A stretch of DNA of 64,000 nt from Corythoichthys intestinalis (GCF_030265065.1 NC_080412.1:21442501-21506500), one strand, 5' to 3'; numbered from the stretch's first letter, positions 10,549-23,260 are shown. Notes: generated by a model not told the origin, from the sequence alone. A program made the numbers and translations.

Positions 10549-12444
10549 TTATCTTCCGCTTGTTCCGGGGTCGGGTCGCGGGGGCAGCAGCTTCAACAGG
10601 GAAGCCCAGACTTCCCTCTCCCCAGCCACTTCAACCAGCTCCTCCGGCGGGATCCCAAGGCGTTCCCAGGCCAGCCGAGAGACATAGTCTCTCCAGCGTG
10701 TCCTGGGTCGTCCCCGGGGCCTCCCGCCGGTGGTACATGCCCGGAACACCTCTCCAGGGAGGCGTCCGGGAGGCATCCGAACCAGATGCCCAAGCCACCT
10801 CAGCTGGCTCCTCTCTGCACGGAGGAGTAGCGGCTCGACGCCGAGTCCCTCCCGGATGACCGAGCTTCTCACCCTATCTCTAAGGGAGAGCCCGGACATC
10901 CTGCGGAGGAAACTCATTTCGGCCGCTTGTATCCGGGATCTTGTTCTTTCGGTCACGACCCAAAGCTCGTGACCATAGGTGAGGGTAGGAACGTAGATTG
11001 ACTGGTAAATCGAGAGCTTTGCCTTTTGGCTCAGCTCCTTCTTCACCACGACGGACCGGTGCAGGGTCCGCATTACTGCAGACGCCGCACCGATTCGCCT
11101 GTCGATCTCCCGCTCCCTCCTACCGTCACTCGTGAACAAGACCCCAAGATACTTGAACTCCTCCACTTGGGGCAGGATCTCATCCCCGACCCGGAGAGGG
11201 CACTCCACCCTTTTCCGACTGAGGACCATGGTCTCGGATTTGGAGGTGCTGATCTTCATCCCAACCGCTTCACACTCAGCTGCGAACCGCTCCAGTGAGA
11301 GTTGGAGGTCACGGCTTGATGAAGCCAACAGCACTAAATCATCTGCAAAAAGCAGAGATTCAATGCTGAGGTCATCAAACCGGACCCCCTCAACGCTTCG
11401 GCTGCGCCTAGAAATTCTGTCCATAAAAATTATGAACAAAATTCAAAAAAGTCCAACCCTCACTGGGAACGAATTCGACTTACTGCCGGCAATGCGGACC
11501 AGACTCTGACACCGGTCGTACAGGGACCGAACAGCTCTTACCAAGGGGCTCGGTACCCCGTACTCCCGGAGCACCCTCCACAGGATTCCCCTAGGCACAC
11601 GGTCGAATGCCTTCTCCAAATCCACAAAACACATGTAGACTGGTTGGGCGAACTCCCATGCACCCTCGAGGACCCTGCTGAGGGTGTAGAGCTGGTCCAC
11701 TGTTCCACGGCCGGGACGAAAACCACACTGCTCCTCCTGAATCCGAGATTCGACTTCCCGACGGACCCTCCTCTCCAGCACGCCTGAATAGACTTTACCG
11801 GGGAGGCTGAGGAGTGTGATTCCTCTATAATTGGAACACACCCTCCGGTCCCCCTTTTTAAAAAGGGGGACCACCACCCCGGTCTGCCAATCCAGAGGCA
11901 CTGTCCCCGATGTCCACGCGATGTTGTAGAGGCGTGTCAGCCATGACAGCCCTACAACATCCAGAGCCTTTAGGAACTCCGGGCGGATGTCATCCACCCC
12001 CGGGGCCTTGCCACCGAGGAGCTTACCAACCGCCTCAGTGACTTCAACCCCAGAGATCGAAGAGCCCACCTCAGAGTCCCCAGACTCTGCTTCCTCAAAG
12101 GAAGGCGTGTCGGTGGAATTGAGGAGGGCTTCGAAGTATTCTCTCCACCGACTCACGACGTCCCGAGTCGAGGTCAACAGTACACCATCTTCACTATACA
12201 CGGTGTTAATAGTGCACTGCTTTCCTCTCCTCAGACGCTGGATGGTGGACCAGAATTTCCTCGAAGCCGTCCGGAAGTCGTTTTCCATGGCCTCACCGAA
12301 CTCCTCCCATGTCCGAGTTTTTGCCTCGGCGACTGCCGAGGCCGCAGTCCGCTTGGCCAGCCGGTACCTGTCAGCTGCCTCCGGAGTCCCACAGGCCAAA
12401 AAGGCCCGATAGGCCTCCTTCTTCAGCTTGACGGCATCCCACAC
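10549..12444 (-). pseudogene. LINE reverse transcriptase domain
   Basis: The first part (11443-12444) holds GKAPGVDDI, VPLFKKGDRRVCSNYRGI, CGFRPGRGTVDQL and FVDLEKAFDRVPR (catalytic Asp). The second part (10549-11439) holds LLFADDLVLLAS (the two catalytic Asp) and a C-terminal RWLGHLVRM region. Between them, near 11440-11460, the usual RQGCPLSP motif is missing through a small deletion and a stop. It codes for an inactive enzyme. Confidence 0.8.
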
Positions 12445-13748
12445 CAGCGGGTTCGGGGATTGCCGCCACGACAGGCACCAACCACCTTACGGCCACAGCT
12501 CTGATCGGCCGCCTCAACAATGGAGGTGCGAAACATGGCCCACTCGGACTCAATGTCCCCCACCTCCCCCGGGACAAGGGAGAAGTTCTGCCGGAGGTGG
12601 GTGTTGAAACTCTTTCTGACAGGGGATTCTGCCAGACGTTCCCAGCAGACCCTCACAATACGTTTGGGCCTGCCAGGTCTGGCCAGCATCTTCCCCCGCC
12701 ATCGGAGCCAACACAACACCAGGTGGGGATCGGTTGACAGCTCCGCCCCTCTCTTCACCCGAGTGTCCAAAACATGCGGCCGCAAGTCCGATGACACGAT
12801 TACGAAGTCGATCATCGAACTGCGCCCTAGGGTGTCCTGGTGCCAAGTGCACATATGGACACCCCTATGTTTGAACATGGTGTTCATTATAGACAAACCG
12901 TGACGAGCACAGAAGTCCAATAACAGAACACCACTCGGGTTCTGATCGGGGGGGCCGTTCCTCCCAATCACGCCCCTCCAGGTCTCACTGTCATTGCCCA
13001 CGTGAGCGTTGAAGTCCCCCAGTAGAACGAGGGAGTCCCCAGAGGGGGCGCTCTCTAGCACACCCTCCAAGGACTCCAAAAAGGGTGGATATTCTGAACT
13101 GCTGTTCGGTGCATAAGCGCAAACAACAGTTAGAACCCGTCCCCCCACCCGAAGGCGGAGGGAGGCTCCCCTCTCGTCTACCGGGGTAAACCCCAACGTA
13201 CAGGCGCCAAGCCGGGGGGCAATAAGTATGCCCACACCTGCCCGGCGCCTCTCACCATGGGCAACTCCAGAGTGGAAGAGAGTCCAACCCCTCTCGAGAG
13301 GATTGGTACCAGAACCCAAGCTGTGTGTGGAGAAGAGTCCGACTATATCTAGTCGGAACTTCTCTGCCTCACACACCAGCTCAGGCTCCTTCCCTGCCAG
13401 AGAGGTGACATTCCATGTCCCAAGAGTTAGCTTCAGCAGCTGGGGGTCGGACTGCCAAGGCCCCCGCCTTTGGCTGCCGCCCAACTCCCTACGCACCCGA
13501 CCCCTTTGGCCCCTCCCACAGGTGGTGAGCCCATGGGAAGGGAAACCCACGTTGCCTTTTCGGGCTGAGCCCGGCCGGGCCCCATGGGGACAGGCCCGGC
13601 CACCAGACGCTTGCCTTCGAGCCCCACCTCCAGGCCTGGCTCCAGAGGGGGGCCCCGGTAACCCGCGTCCGGGCAAGGGAAACTGGGGTTCATTAATGTT
13701 GCTCATCATAAGGGGTCTTTTTGAGCCATACTTTGTCTGGCCTCTCAC
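12423..13748 (-). pseudogene. LINE endonuclease domain
   Basis: The frame shows the endonuclease order: [24 protein letters not shown] and IDFVIVSS, then STDPHLV where relatives have a TDHHLV-type motif, so one catalytic His may be changed. An N-terminal Gly/Pro/Arg-rich part precedes it. A frameshift near 12435 separates it from the reverse transcriptase frame. Confidence 0.75.
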
Positions 13749-13896
13749 CTAGGACCTGTTTGCCATGGGTGACCCTACCAGGGGCTTAAAGCCCCAGACA
13801 ACATAGCTCCTAGGATCATTGAGACACGCAAACCCCTCCACCACGATAAGGTGATGACTCATGGGGGGCTTCTGTTTACAGTGCAGTCAATTTTGT

Positions 13897-13936
13897 ATGT
13901 TTGTATGTATGTATGTATGTATGTATGTATGTATAA
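13897..13936. repeat. (GTAT)n microsatellite
   Basis: About nine tgta/gtat units in tandem, just outside the LINE. Confidence 0.8.
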
Positions 13937-13964
13937 TATAAACGTATATTACATTTTTTGAATA

Positions 13965-14105
13965 GGGAGTAAATACTTTTAATTTTTACTTGTAAATTTT
14001 AAAGCAAGTACTTTTGTACTTTTACTTGAGTATTTTTTTTCTTAGATGCTTGTACTTAAGTAATTTTTTGCACCTCTATATGTACTTTTACTTAGGTAAA
14101 AAGAA
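13965..14105. repeat. 'ACTTTTACT/ACTTGAGTA' repeat arm, right
   Basis: Counterpart of the arm at 10095-10240, with several acttttactt and gtacttaagt motifs. Confidence 0.45.
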
Positions 14106-15558
14106 GTAAGAACTTAATTGACCACTGGATTGGTGGTGGTTAATGTTTGATACATCTCCACGAATTTAATTTAAAATACTTTTTTTATACACCAGTGGCG
14201 AAGCGTGGAAGTGCGAATCCAGAAGGGGATGAAAGGGGCGTGGTCTAACGTCGACTCATACAAGCAACTTCAGTACACAAGACAGCAGTACCGCCTAGTG
14301 GCCACTGTGAATACAATCATTGTTGCTCCAAATTGACACAAGTAGCACAGGTAAACAACATTCGTACAATTTGACGGCGAGAGTCGTCCAGTCTCCCAAC
14401 TGATAGCAATGGAAGATAATTCCCGCGCAGTCATTCCAGTTAAAACAGGCTGGATGTCTATTGCCGTCAAAGGGAGCCAATGAGTTCATATGAGACCCAT
14501 GCAAATGACATGGACTCACAATAAAAATGTACACTGCTTTAAAGCAAACAAGAAAAAAAGATGCCATTTTAAAAAAGTTGGGCTTTTTTTCCTAGAGAAA
14601 CATCCAATATTTTTTCCTGGCAAATGTCAAATATGGGTTCGCTTAGGTATTGGTTTTTACAAGCGTCGTCCAGTTCTGCCACCGAGCGAGTGACACCTCT
14701 TTAGTCAATAAAGCATCTTTGATGTGCGTCACTTACACCGCTTCAACCAACACTTCACATCAGGCTAATTACGCCGCTGCAACAAAGCAAGATCAACAAG
14801 GGAAATATTTAGAATTGTGGCACGTCTGGAAAATGTTTTCAAAGCGGGAGGCTCGCGTTCTTGCGCTTGTTTCAACTTGATCAACGTTAGCTTGATGTGC
14901 TTCCTGTTCGCCGCTAGCCGCTAGTTAGCTAGCTAGCCTAGCCTTTCCGCGGCTAGCATTCGGAGGTGCGGCACGACGGCAACACACTCTCCGGTAATTG
15001 ATTTGTCTTTTCCTCCTTTTCTCCTTTATAATACGCATTTTGTTGGTATTTTAAACGACTATATGTTATTATTATTCTCGAATTTATCATGCGACTGATT
15101 CCCCTGTGCGCGTGCAAAGGAATCGGGCCATTTTCACACTAGTAAACGAATAAATAAGTTGCATTCCAGTCGTAGTTATGTGTATTTGAGTACCATCAAT
15201 AAACCTTTCATTAAAATGGAAATGACATCACAGTTTTTTTTTATTTTGTTATTATTATTATTTTGTGCATACCTGAGCGGCTGCACCTGCCATATGGCAC
15301 CTGAATACGGTGGTTTAATTCAGAATCCATCAACTTTGCCTCCGTCGTGATTTCAGTACATTGTTTCAACACTTGTCTAGTCTTTTTTGTGTTTAAAACC
15401 TACTCTTTTAGCGAATTTTGGGTCCTCTTAATGGTTAGTTTTTGAACAATGCACTTTTTGTATGGCCAGGTGTCATTCTACATACGTGTCATGCAAAGAC
15501 TACAAAATGGTTTCTTTAAAGCAATGACGATTGAACAAGTCTAATGTACTTGTTGAAG
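14106..15558. other. Upstream region of arfip2
   Basis: No coding sequence seen. Between about 14880 and 15000 lies a CpG-bearing patch with gctagc repeats, ending gcaacacactctccg followed by gtaatt, which could be a non-coding first exon and splice donor of arfip2. That is inference. A short dispersed fish repeat (attgccgtcaaagggagcca) lies at about 14450-14490. Confidence 0.35.
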
Positions 15559-15559
15559 T

Positions 15560-16431
15560 ATATATGTATGAGATTCTGACGGTATAATAACCTTAAGACA
15601 AAATATCACAGTTTCAAGGTATCACGGTATTGCAATTACAGCTCTAAAATGTTTACTTTGAGATCTGAGTTTTTTTTAAAAAAATCCATTGAATAGGATT
15701 TTTAATTGTCAAAAAATTAGCAAACTGGAAGATATGCATCTTAAGTTAAATAACAAAAAATAACTAAAATATTCTAAATAAAAAATAAATGCAGTCCTTC
15801 AGGTGAGCCTAAACCCACAGCTCAACATTATTACCATCTGGGAAAAAAAATTGATTTTTTTTTTTCCCCATAAAAAGTACGTGTGTATGACCCGAATCAT
15901 GTTTACACTATACACACTCTCTTTTTCAACACAGTTGCCAGAGAAAAAAAAAACACGTTTTACCACCTCTGGACACTCTGAACACGATGGAGTTAACTTG
16001 TAGCTGGTGGGAAATGTTCATGACAGTGTCTACTAACCTTTAATTTTGTATAAATGCGAAATCATATTGGAGCTATTGCCTGGATGTCGGTTGGCCCTCT
16101 TCCTCTAGGCCGCGGCCGTCTTAACTTTTCTGTAGCTAAAGTGTCTCTATAACCGCGATTTCGTTTTCTTCGATAGGGGTGGGGTGGAGTTTAGGAGTTT
16201 CACTTCCTCCAGCCATCGTGTAGCACAGCTAACTCACTGAAACTGAGCAACAACCGGTGGGGGAGGGTTCAGCCTTGCAGCTGCAAGCAAGGGATTTTTC
16301 TCTATGCGCTTTTGGTACATAAGAAATGGCTAGTATCTTTGGGGCAGTATGATGGAAAATGTTTGCTGTTTTGAAACCTTGACGTTTTCATACCACGGTA
16401 TACCTTGAAACCGGTAATTGGCACATGTCTA
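15560..16431. mobile_element. hAT-type MITE, family 'TAGGCATGTGCCGGTA', copy 1
   Basis: The right end is the inverse of tagacatgtgccaattaccg, and inner parts (gagattctgacggtat, the inverse of gtggtatgaaaacgtc) match the element at 27230-28459. The first dozen bases of the left end are degraded. Its right end lies 17 nt before the splice acceptor of the arfip2 start exon. Confidence 0.7.
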
Positions 16432-16454
16432 ATTCCTATTTTGCGTAGGGGGCC

Positions 16455-19400
16455 ATGGCGGACGGCATCATCAGCAAAGCAGCTACCGTAGAGATTCCCA
16501 TCAACAGCAACGGCAACACGGACGACGGCCTCGAACAGGTGGGGCTGCACCCGCTCCTTTGCAGCTGGCAGGCTCGCTCCAGGTGTAAGGTTCTGGAGTT
16601 GCCAACATTTGGTCTGCCACGCTTTTTTTTTTTTTTCTGCCCCAAAAAAAGGGAAAATTAGTGCTGTTTTTTGTCATTTTTAGCTGCTTTCGAGACAAGA
16701 CCGTAGGAGTAGGTGCAAAAGTACCCAGATGTTCTAGATCAGTTTGGGTGTTGCTGTTGATGTAAGGCGGTGTCAAACCATCATCCCGACTAGGCGGTTT
16801 GGCTTGGGAGACCAAATTGTGAAGGTGTCTTAAGGTGGGGGTGTGCTCCTTCAGCAAACACATGGAAGTTCCTGGACTGTATGCTGACACTCGCTTATTT
16901 GCCAACCTAAGTGTGTGTGCGTGCGCTGCAGTGTTTACCCGGAGATAGTGAGCGATCGCCATAGCAACTGCAATTAGGAGGGACATGGCTTTGTGCTCAG
17001 ATAGTCCGCAGTCGAGCTGCTTGCCGACGTGGAACGTGGGAGGTTGTGCGTGTGCATGCGTGCGTGTGTTAAGATGACATTTCTACATGTCCGTATCCAA
17101 AAAATCCTGATGCTGTAACTCAGAGGTTTCATACTTAGCTTTATTTTGATAGTTGATTCATTTTATAGACTGGAGACATTGTTGAACTAAGAATGGTCCC
17201 CAAATTTTTTTTATACAGTGGGGAGAACAAGTATTTGATACACTGCCGATTTTGCTGGTTTTCCCACTTGCAAGCCATGTAGAGGTCTGTAATTGGTATC
17301 ATAAGTTCTCTTCAACTGTGAGGGACGGAATCTAATACAAAAATCCAGAAAATCACATTGTATAAGTTTTAAATAATAAATTTGTACTTAACTGCATGAA
17401 ATAAGTATTTGATACATTACCAACTAGTAAATATTTCGGCTCTTAGTTCTTTTTTAAGAACCCCTCCTGTTCTCCACTCATTACCGGACGTAACTGCACC
17501 TGTTTGAACTTGTTACCTGTATAAAAGACACCTGTTCACATGCTCAAACAAACAAAGTCCAACCTCTCCACAATGGCCAAGACCAAAGAGCTGTGTAAGG
17601 ACATCAGGGATAAAATAATAGACCTGCACAAGGCTGGGATGGGCTACAGGAAAACAAGCAAGCAGCTTGGTGAAAAGATAACAACTGTTGGAGCGATTAT
17701 TAGAAAATGGAAGAAGTTCAAGTTGACGGTCAATCTGCCTCGTTCTGGGGCTCCATGCAAGATCTCACCTCGTGGGGCATCACTGATCATGAGGAAGGTG
17801 AGGGATCAGCCCAGAACTACACGGCAGGACCTGGTCAATGACCTGAAGAGAGCTGGGACCACAGTCTCGAAGAAAACCATCGGAAACGCATTACGCCGTC
17901 ATGGATTAAAATCCTACAGCGCACGCAAGGTCCCGCTGCTGAAGCCAATGCATGTCCAGACACGTCTGAAGTTTGCCACTGACCATCTGGATGATCCAGA
18001 GGAGCAATGGGAGAAGGTCATGTGGTCGGATGAGACCAAAATTGAACTTTTTGGTCTAAACTTTGCTCGTCGTGTTTGGAGGAAAAAGAAGGATGAGTAC
18101 AACCCCAAGAACACTATCCCAACCGTGAAACATGGAGGAGGAAACATCATTTTTTTGGGCCTGCTTCTCTGCCAAGGGTACAGGACGACTGCACCGTATT
18201 GAGGGGAGGATCGTTGGGGCTATGTATCGCCAGATTTTGGCTGACAACCTCCTTCCTTCAGTGAGAGCCCTGAGGATGGGTCGTGGCTGGGTCTTCCAGC
18301 ATGACAACGACCCAAAGCACACAGCCAAGGCAACTAAAGAGTGGCTCCGTAAGAAGCTTCTTAAGGTCCTGGAGTGGCCTAGCCAGTCACAGATCTGAAC
18401 CCGATAGAAAATCTATGGAGGGAGCTGAAAGTCCGTGTTGCCCGGCAGCAGCCCCGAAACCTGAAGGCTCTGGAGAAGATCTGCGTGGAGGAGTGGGCCA
18501 AAATCCCTGCTGCAGTGTGTGCAAACCTTGTCAAGGACTACAGGAAACGTTTGGTATCTGTAATCGCAAACAAAGGTTTCTGTACCAAATATTAAGTTCG
18601 ATTTTTGTGATGTATCAAATACTTATTTCATACAATTAAATGCAAATTTATTATTTAAAAATCATACAATGTAATTTTTTGTTTTTTTTGTATTAGATTC
18701 CATCCCTCACAGTTGAAGAGAACTTATGATACAAATTACAGACCTCTACATGCTTTGCAAGTGGGAAAACCAGCAAAATCGGCAGTGTATCAAATACTTG
18801 TTCTCCCCACTGTATATCTTCCAATATATTTTCGTCTTTATTTACATTGTTTTGATTAAAAAGAGGGTGAAACGTTAATATTTTTTAATGATTTTTTTGT
18901 TGTTTTTGTTTCCATCAATCATTCATCTACCGTTTTCGATCCAAACAAAGAAAAATTGAAAAAAAAAAAACTTTTAAAAGTGTAAATATTTGAAAAATAA
19001 AAATCTCGACCACTCCTTGATGTCTGCGATTTCTGCATTGCGACCCTTGTTATATTACCGTGTTTTACCCATAAAATCCCCCAAAAGTCCGGCTGTGGTC
19101 ATTCACAGCTTTGTATTTACACTCAGTGACACATGCTACACTGAATTTTTTGATCGAAACAAGGTAAGTACGTGATATCTGGTTAAAATCGTGGTGTCTT
19201 TAATTATACTCTGTCATGCTCTCACCTCGTGTTAGGGTTTAGGGGTTTAAATTTTACTTGATTTTTTTAAAATGCCCTCGTGTTCAAAATTTTTCTTCCC
19301 CCAGAAAATTGAGATTTTAAGCTTTCCAATGATGTATCACACATGCATATAGGACAATTTTGAAATTTGGTCTAATTGGGGGTCTCGGAGCGGAACTTCA

Positions 19401-21569
19401 AGTCACCTGAGTGTTTTCTGCCATATATAGATATGATCAGTCAAGCTTTTATCAATAATTACAGAAATTTCATTCAATTGTTATTTTGGTAGGGGGGGCA
19501 GTTGATGCACATTATTTAATTTGGCCAGCCACACAATGTTTTCCAGGAGACTGGATTTTGTCCTTTGGCCTTCAGTTTGACACCTGTGCTGTATGTCGTC
19601 ATTGGTGTGTATGTGACCTTGATTTTTCTTAGGCACCCTCCTAATTTCAGCCATGTTTTCTTCCTTTTTGTCCTGGTTTGTGGTGGTCCCGATGTGCCTT
19701 TGTGTGTGCGCAGGCCACCCAGCGGCAGTGGCGTTTAGATGACAAGTTAGGAAGCGGCAGAAACGCCGGGGTGAGCGAGCGCTCGCGTGTGCACTAATAG
19801 TCACAAGACCCTCATTTGTAGTGACCCAAGCACGCACAAGTGTGGAACTGTACTGTGCTGTCCGCCACTAACAAGAATACTAGTCCTAGAGTGCCGTCTT
19901 CAATTTGTACAAATGTAGTCTAGGCTACTAATTGTCATCTTCCTAATGCGCTAATAAAGAGGACCGGGAGTGCCAAAATGACATAAATAAGCTAAATCAT
20001 CATATAAATAACTTATCATTAACTCATTGACGGTCCTGGATGTCCAACTCATTTGAGAATTAACCGAGCAACTTAGCAAAGCATCCCCAGAAATGGCATT
20101 TTCGCACTCTTGTTCCATTTTATCATTTGATCTGTCATGCGCCCATCAAAGTCTGCGGGCTCTAAGATAGGACGTCTACAGCCATCCATGAGACTGAACC
20201 GCGATCATTCCGTCACTTGTGATGTACGCAGGATCTGCAGCAGGTAATGGTGTCTGGTCCCAACCTGAACGAGACCAGCATCGTGTCGGGCGGTTATGGC
20301 AGCCCGACAGAGGGCGGCGGCTCCGCCGGACCCGCTAAAGGTGGCCGGACCTAACCCTAATCCTAAATTTTACTCAGTCTGGATCGCGCTTGACTTTTCT
20401 TCTCCTGACGCCGACCCAGGTCCAAGCAGCGCCGGCGGCCCCCCCACAGACGAGGCCGCCCGAGGTGTGGCAGTGGAGAAATTGGAAACGGTCAAGAAGT
20501 GGGGTCTCAACACGTACAAGGTACAAAGCCTAATTAACTCAAAAGTCGCTTTGTTTACCATATTTTTAAGGCGTGCCGGTACAAAAGTGGCCAAAAACCA
20601 AAAGTTACCGTTTTCTTTATAGTGCACCAAGCAGATGATCTCTGAGCGTTTCGGCCGCGGCCAGCGGACAGTGGACCCTGAGCTGGAGGCCCAGATCGAG
20701 CTGCTTAGGGACACCAAGCGCAAATACGAAAACGTGCTGCGACTGGCCCGAGCGCTGACCAATCATTTCTACAACTTGGTGCAGACGCAGCACGCGCTGG
20801 GTGACGCTTTCGCAGACCTCAGTCAGAAGTCACCAGAACTGAGGGTGAGTGCCGCTGCTAAACGAGCAGAGCCCGGTTGTAAAGTAGATACCTGGCGCGT
20901 TCCGAAACGCCGTCACTGTTGCGTTCTACCCGGCAGGACGAGTTCGGTTACAATGCGGAGACCCAAAAGTTGCTGTGTAAGAACGGTGAGACTCTGCTGG
21001 GCGCCGTCAACTTCTTTGTGTCAGGCATCAACACGCTGGTCAACAAAAGCATGGAAGATACGCTGATGACTATCAAGATGTACGAGAACGCCAGGTAAGA
21101 GTGCGCCGCCGCCGCCGCCGCCGCTCGCTGAGCCACTCGCCGAGCCCCCTCTTGACCCGACGGCCCCGCCCAGGTTGGAATTCGACGCGTACCGCTCTGA
21201 CTTGGAGGAGCTGAGCTTGGGGCCTCGCGACGCAGCGGCCGTGGCCCGTATTGACGCGGCGCAGCAGCTATACCGAGTCCAGAAGGACAAGTACGAGCGA
21301 CTGCGCTCCGACGTCGTGGTCAAACTCAAGTTCCTGGAGGAGAACAAGGTACGGGAAGGGGAGGGCGCCGTGCCGAGCTAGTCTGCGTCCTTGACCAGCC
21401 TGTTTGTCCACAGGTTAAGGTGATGCACAAGCAGCTTCTGCTCTTCCACAACGCTATCTCGGCGTATTTCGCCGGCAACCAACAGCAGCTTGAGCAGACG
21501 CTGCAGCAGTTCAACATCAAGCTCAAGCCTCCCGGCGCCGACAAGCCGTCTTGGCTAGAGGAGCCGTGA
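16455..21569 (+). CDS. arfip2: Arfaptin-2 (ADP-ribosylation factor interacting protein 2)
   Basis: Coding exons: 16455-16538, 20232-20340, 20420-20520, 20623-20844, 20937-21094, 21174-21348, 21414-21569. All joints are GT-AG and in phase, giving 334 aa (human ARFIP2 is about 341). The N-terminus [16 protein letters not shown] and the [15 protein letters not shown] stretch are specific to arfaptin-2, not arfaptin-1. From about residue 60 the crescent-shaped BAR (AH) domain follows, with [51 protein letters not shown] and a PSWLEEP end. Known role: a dimer that senses curved membranes and binds Arl1, Arf and Rac1 at the trans-Golgi. The start ATG has a good context (gccATGG). Intron 1 (3.7 kb) carries a Tc1; the other introns are 65-102 bp. 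Paralogue a or b cannot be decided. Confidence 0.95.
17216..18812 (+). mobile_element. Tc1-like transposon, family 'CAGTGGGGAGAACAAG'
   Basis: The inverted ends CAGTGGGGAGAACAAGTATT match at both sides and TA flanks both (17214-17215 and 18813-18814). The family differs from the CAGTGGGGCAAATA family elsewhere in the window. It lies in the same direction as arfip2. Confidence 0.92.
17573..18595 (+). pseudogene. Tc1 transposase with two frame breaks
   Basis: It begins [15 protein letters not shown] and shows both helix-turn-helix motifs, [10 protein letters not shown] (first Asp), QHDNDPKHT (second Asp), [10 protein letters not shown] (Glu) and an NKGFCTKY end. One frame break lies near 18150-18165, where the usual [12 protein letters not shown] reads NIIFLGLLL, and one near 18390, before LNPIENLW. 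Otherwise it is close to full length (about 340 codons), so it is fairly young. Confidence 0.88.
18900..19440 (+). repeat. Unclassified dispersed repeat, copy 1
   Basis: Blocks such as gcgacccttgttatattacc and gatcgaaacaaggtaagtac recur at 50590-50880 in the same direction and at 51940-52400 inverted. I cannot name the family. It has no coding capacity. Confidence 0.65.
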
Positions 21570-22113
21570 CAAAAATATATGGCATTTCTGCTCCATACTG
21601 ACCTAGCGGATTCAAAACACTAGCCAATCAAAATGGAGGATGTGCAAAAGCCACCTTTCCAATCAATGTACACGACACATTTTTGGTTGAAAGTTTTTTT
21701 CTTATCATTTCCAGTCTGTATGACATTTGTGGACCAAACCCTTTTTCTGTAGTTTTTATTTGGAACGATTGGAAGGCTTTCACAGTCAAGTGGATCGGCT
21801 TGGATGCTTGTTTGTCACTCCTTAGTTAAATTTGAGAAAGAAACGTACAGTATATTGAAGATATTCCAAAAATACACTCCCGTAATGCCGAACACCGTAG
21901 ACTGGCTTGACGCAGTGAGCAAAAGTGTTTGGTTTGAGGATAGTGGCCGTTTGACAGCAATATCATCCAAAATGTGACACTGAGAGCAAGGTGTTGCCTC
22001 TGAACACGTGGAGAAAGAATTCTCTTTTGTAGTAAAGGCGAGATGTCTTATTTGTGTACGGCAGAGGCCAAAGTGATGCGTTTTTGGAAAGTGAGCACTA
22101 AAACCTCCCCTGG

Positions 22114-22119
22114 AATAAA
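22114..22119 (+). promoter_or_regulatory. arfip2 polyadenylation signal
   Basis: AATAAA about 545 nt after the stop. It is the first clear signal, with no other gene between. Confidence 0.6.
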
Positions 22120-22169
22120 GTAACAGGAAGTCATTTTCAAATATCTTTTGTGGGCTTTTTTTCTCTATT

Positions 22170-23260
22170 TTAAGATTTTAAAAGAAAAAAGCATAACAAT
22201 CCTGCTACGTGTTGCAAATCCACTAAAGATTTGATAAAGTAGTTAAATGCTATCCAATTACTGTACAGTGAAATTATTTCCTAATTAAATACGTTTTCTC
22301 GTAAGGAATAGGGTTAAAGTGCCGATGACGGCAAAAAGCATGTTTATTTCATATTTCACGCTGTATTTGTGCTCCCGAATGAAATGGACTGCTTGGATGT
22401 GTGTGGAAGCGAACAATTTTTATATTTATTTAATCCTGCGCCATGAAAATGAATGACTTCCTGGATTGAGGGCAAATGCGAATGTGACGTCACCGGGTCA
22501 ACATCTCACAATACAGCAATGCTTTATAGCATGCAGGTGGACTGCGGATTCAGCCGGTTTTGCTGATTAATTCATTTTTCGCATCACGCCAGCCAAACGT
22601 AGGTTTTTGATGCTGCACCAGGGAGAGGCGTGTGAGCCTTTTTGGGTTTCAAAAAGTTCCCATTCACCGCGGAGATTGGCCAAAAGTCCGACAACTATGG
22701 GACTATAGTACTTACGTGGAAGTGAGGAAACTACATGTTTTGTATTATGTCAACTACTGGGATCATGGCACACGTTTTAATAGGGAGATGGCTTGCATTT
22801 TGTGGCTGACAATGCTCCTTGTCCACCGAGAAAGCCACTCGGCCGACGACCGGCGGCTTGTCGTGCACCCCGTTTAGTTCTCTTCGCGTGCCAGCCAACA
22901 ATGCGCTTGGCTTGGCGACGAGCAGTGGCAGCCCGCCGTGGCTGCAGTAAAACGACGAGCTGTAACTTGCTCGCCCCGGGGGCTGGCCGATCCAGCCCGC
23001 TGAGTCCTCTTCGCGTGCCCGTCGAGAATGCACTTTCGCCGGCTTAACCACGAGCAGCTCCACGCTCTGACGTTGGCCGGTTTGTCCACCGAGAATGGGC
23101 TATTTTCAGCGTTCAATCCCGGCGACAAGCACTGCCAGCCTACCGTTGTTTACGCTCTTTCCTCCATCTCCGAAGCCAGGGTAGGGAAATGACAAACGCT
23201 GGACTAACTCGGTGGCGTAAAATACCGTCCGGGAGAGGAAGAAGTCCTCATTTTTTATCA
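22170..23260. other. Intergenic, with GC-rich degenerate repeats
   Basis: From about 22820 to 23160 several imperfect blocks recur (ctcttcgcgtgcc, gacgagcag, ccaccgagaa), as in a worn tandem or transposon-internal sequence. Open frames across it have no family resemblance. Confidence 0.4.

Larger units (their letters stand above)
10537..13867 (-). mobile_element. RTE-like (Expander type?) LINE, nearly full length
   Basis: The 13-bp sequence GCTTCTGTTTACA flanks it exactly (10524-10536 and 13868-13880), which is a target-site duplication. Its 3' end is a tccatccatccattatcttc tail typical of fish RTE-type LINEs. On the minus strand it codes for an apurinic-type endonuclease and then a reverse transcriptase. 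Both ends present and clean duplications point to a fairly recent insertion. The clade name is from memory of fish repeats and is less sure than the LINE call. Confidence 0.88.
16539..20231 (+). other. arfip2 intron 1
   Basis: It runs from gtgggg to the acceptor tacgcag. It holds the Tc1 at 17216-18812 and the dispersed repeat at about 18900-19440. 16560-17215 and 19460-20231 show nothing else that I recognise, apart from a short tcattgacggtcctggatgt repeat near 20030. Confidence 0.8.

Noticed and set aside
10442-13752. Several long plus-strand open frames rich in Pro, Arg and Ser across 10.4-13.7 kb
   Set aside because: They are antisense shadows of the GC-rich minus-strand LINE genes.
22731-23128. 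Overlapping frames in both directions at 22.7-23.1 kb
   Set aside because: They overlap degenerate GC-rich repeat blocks and show no protein family.
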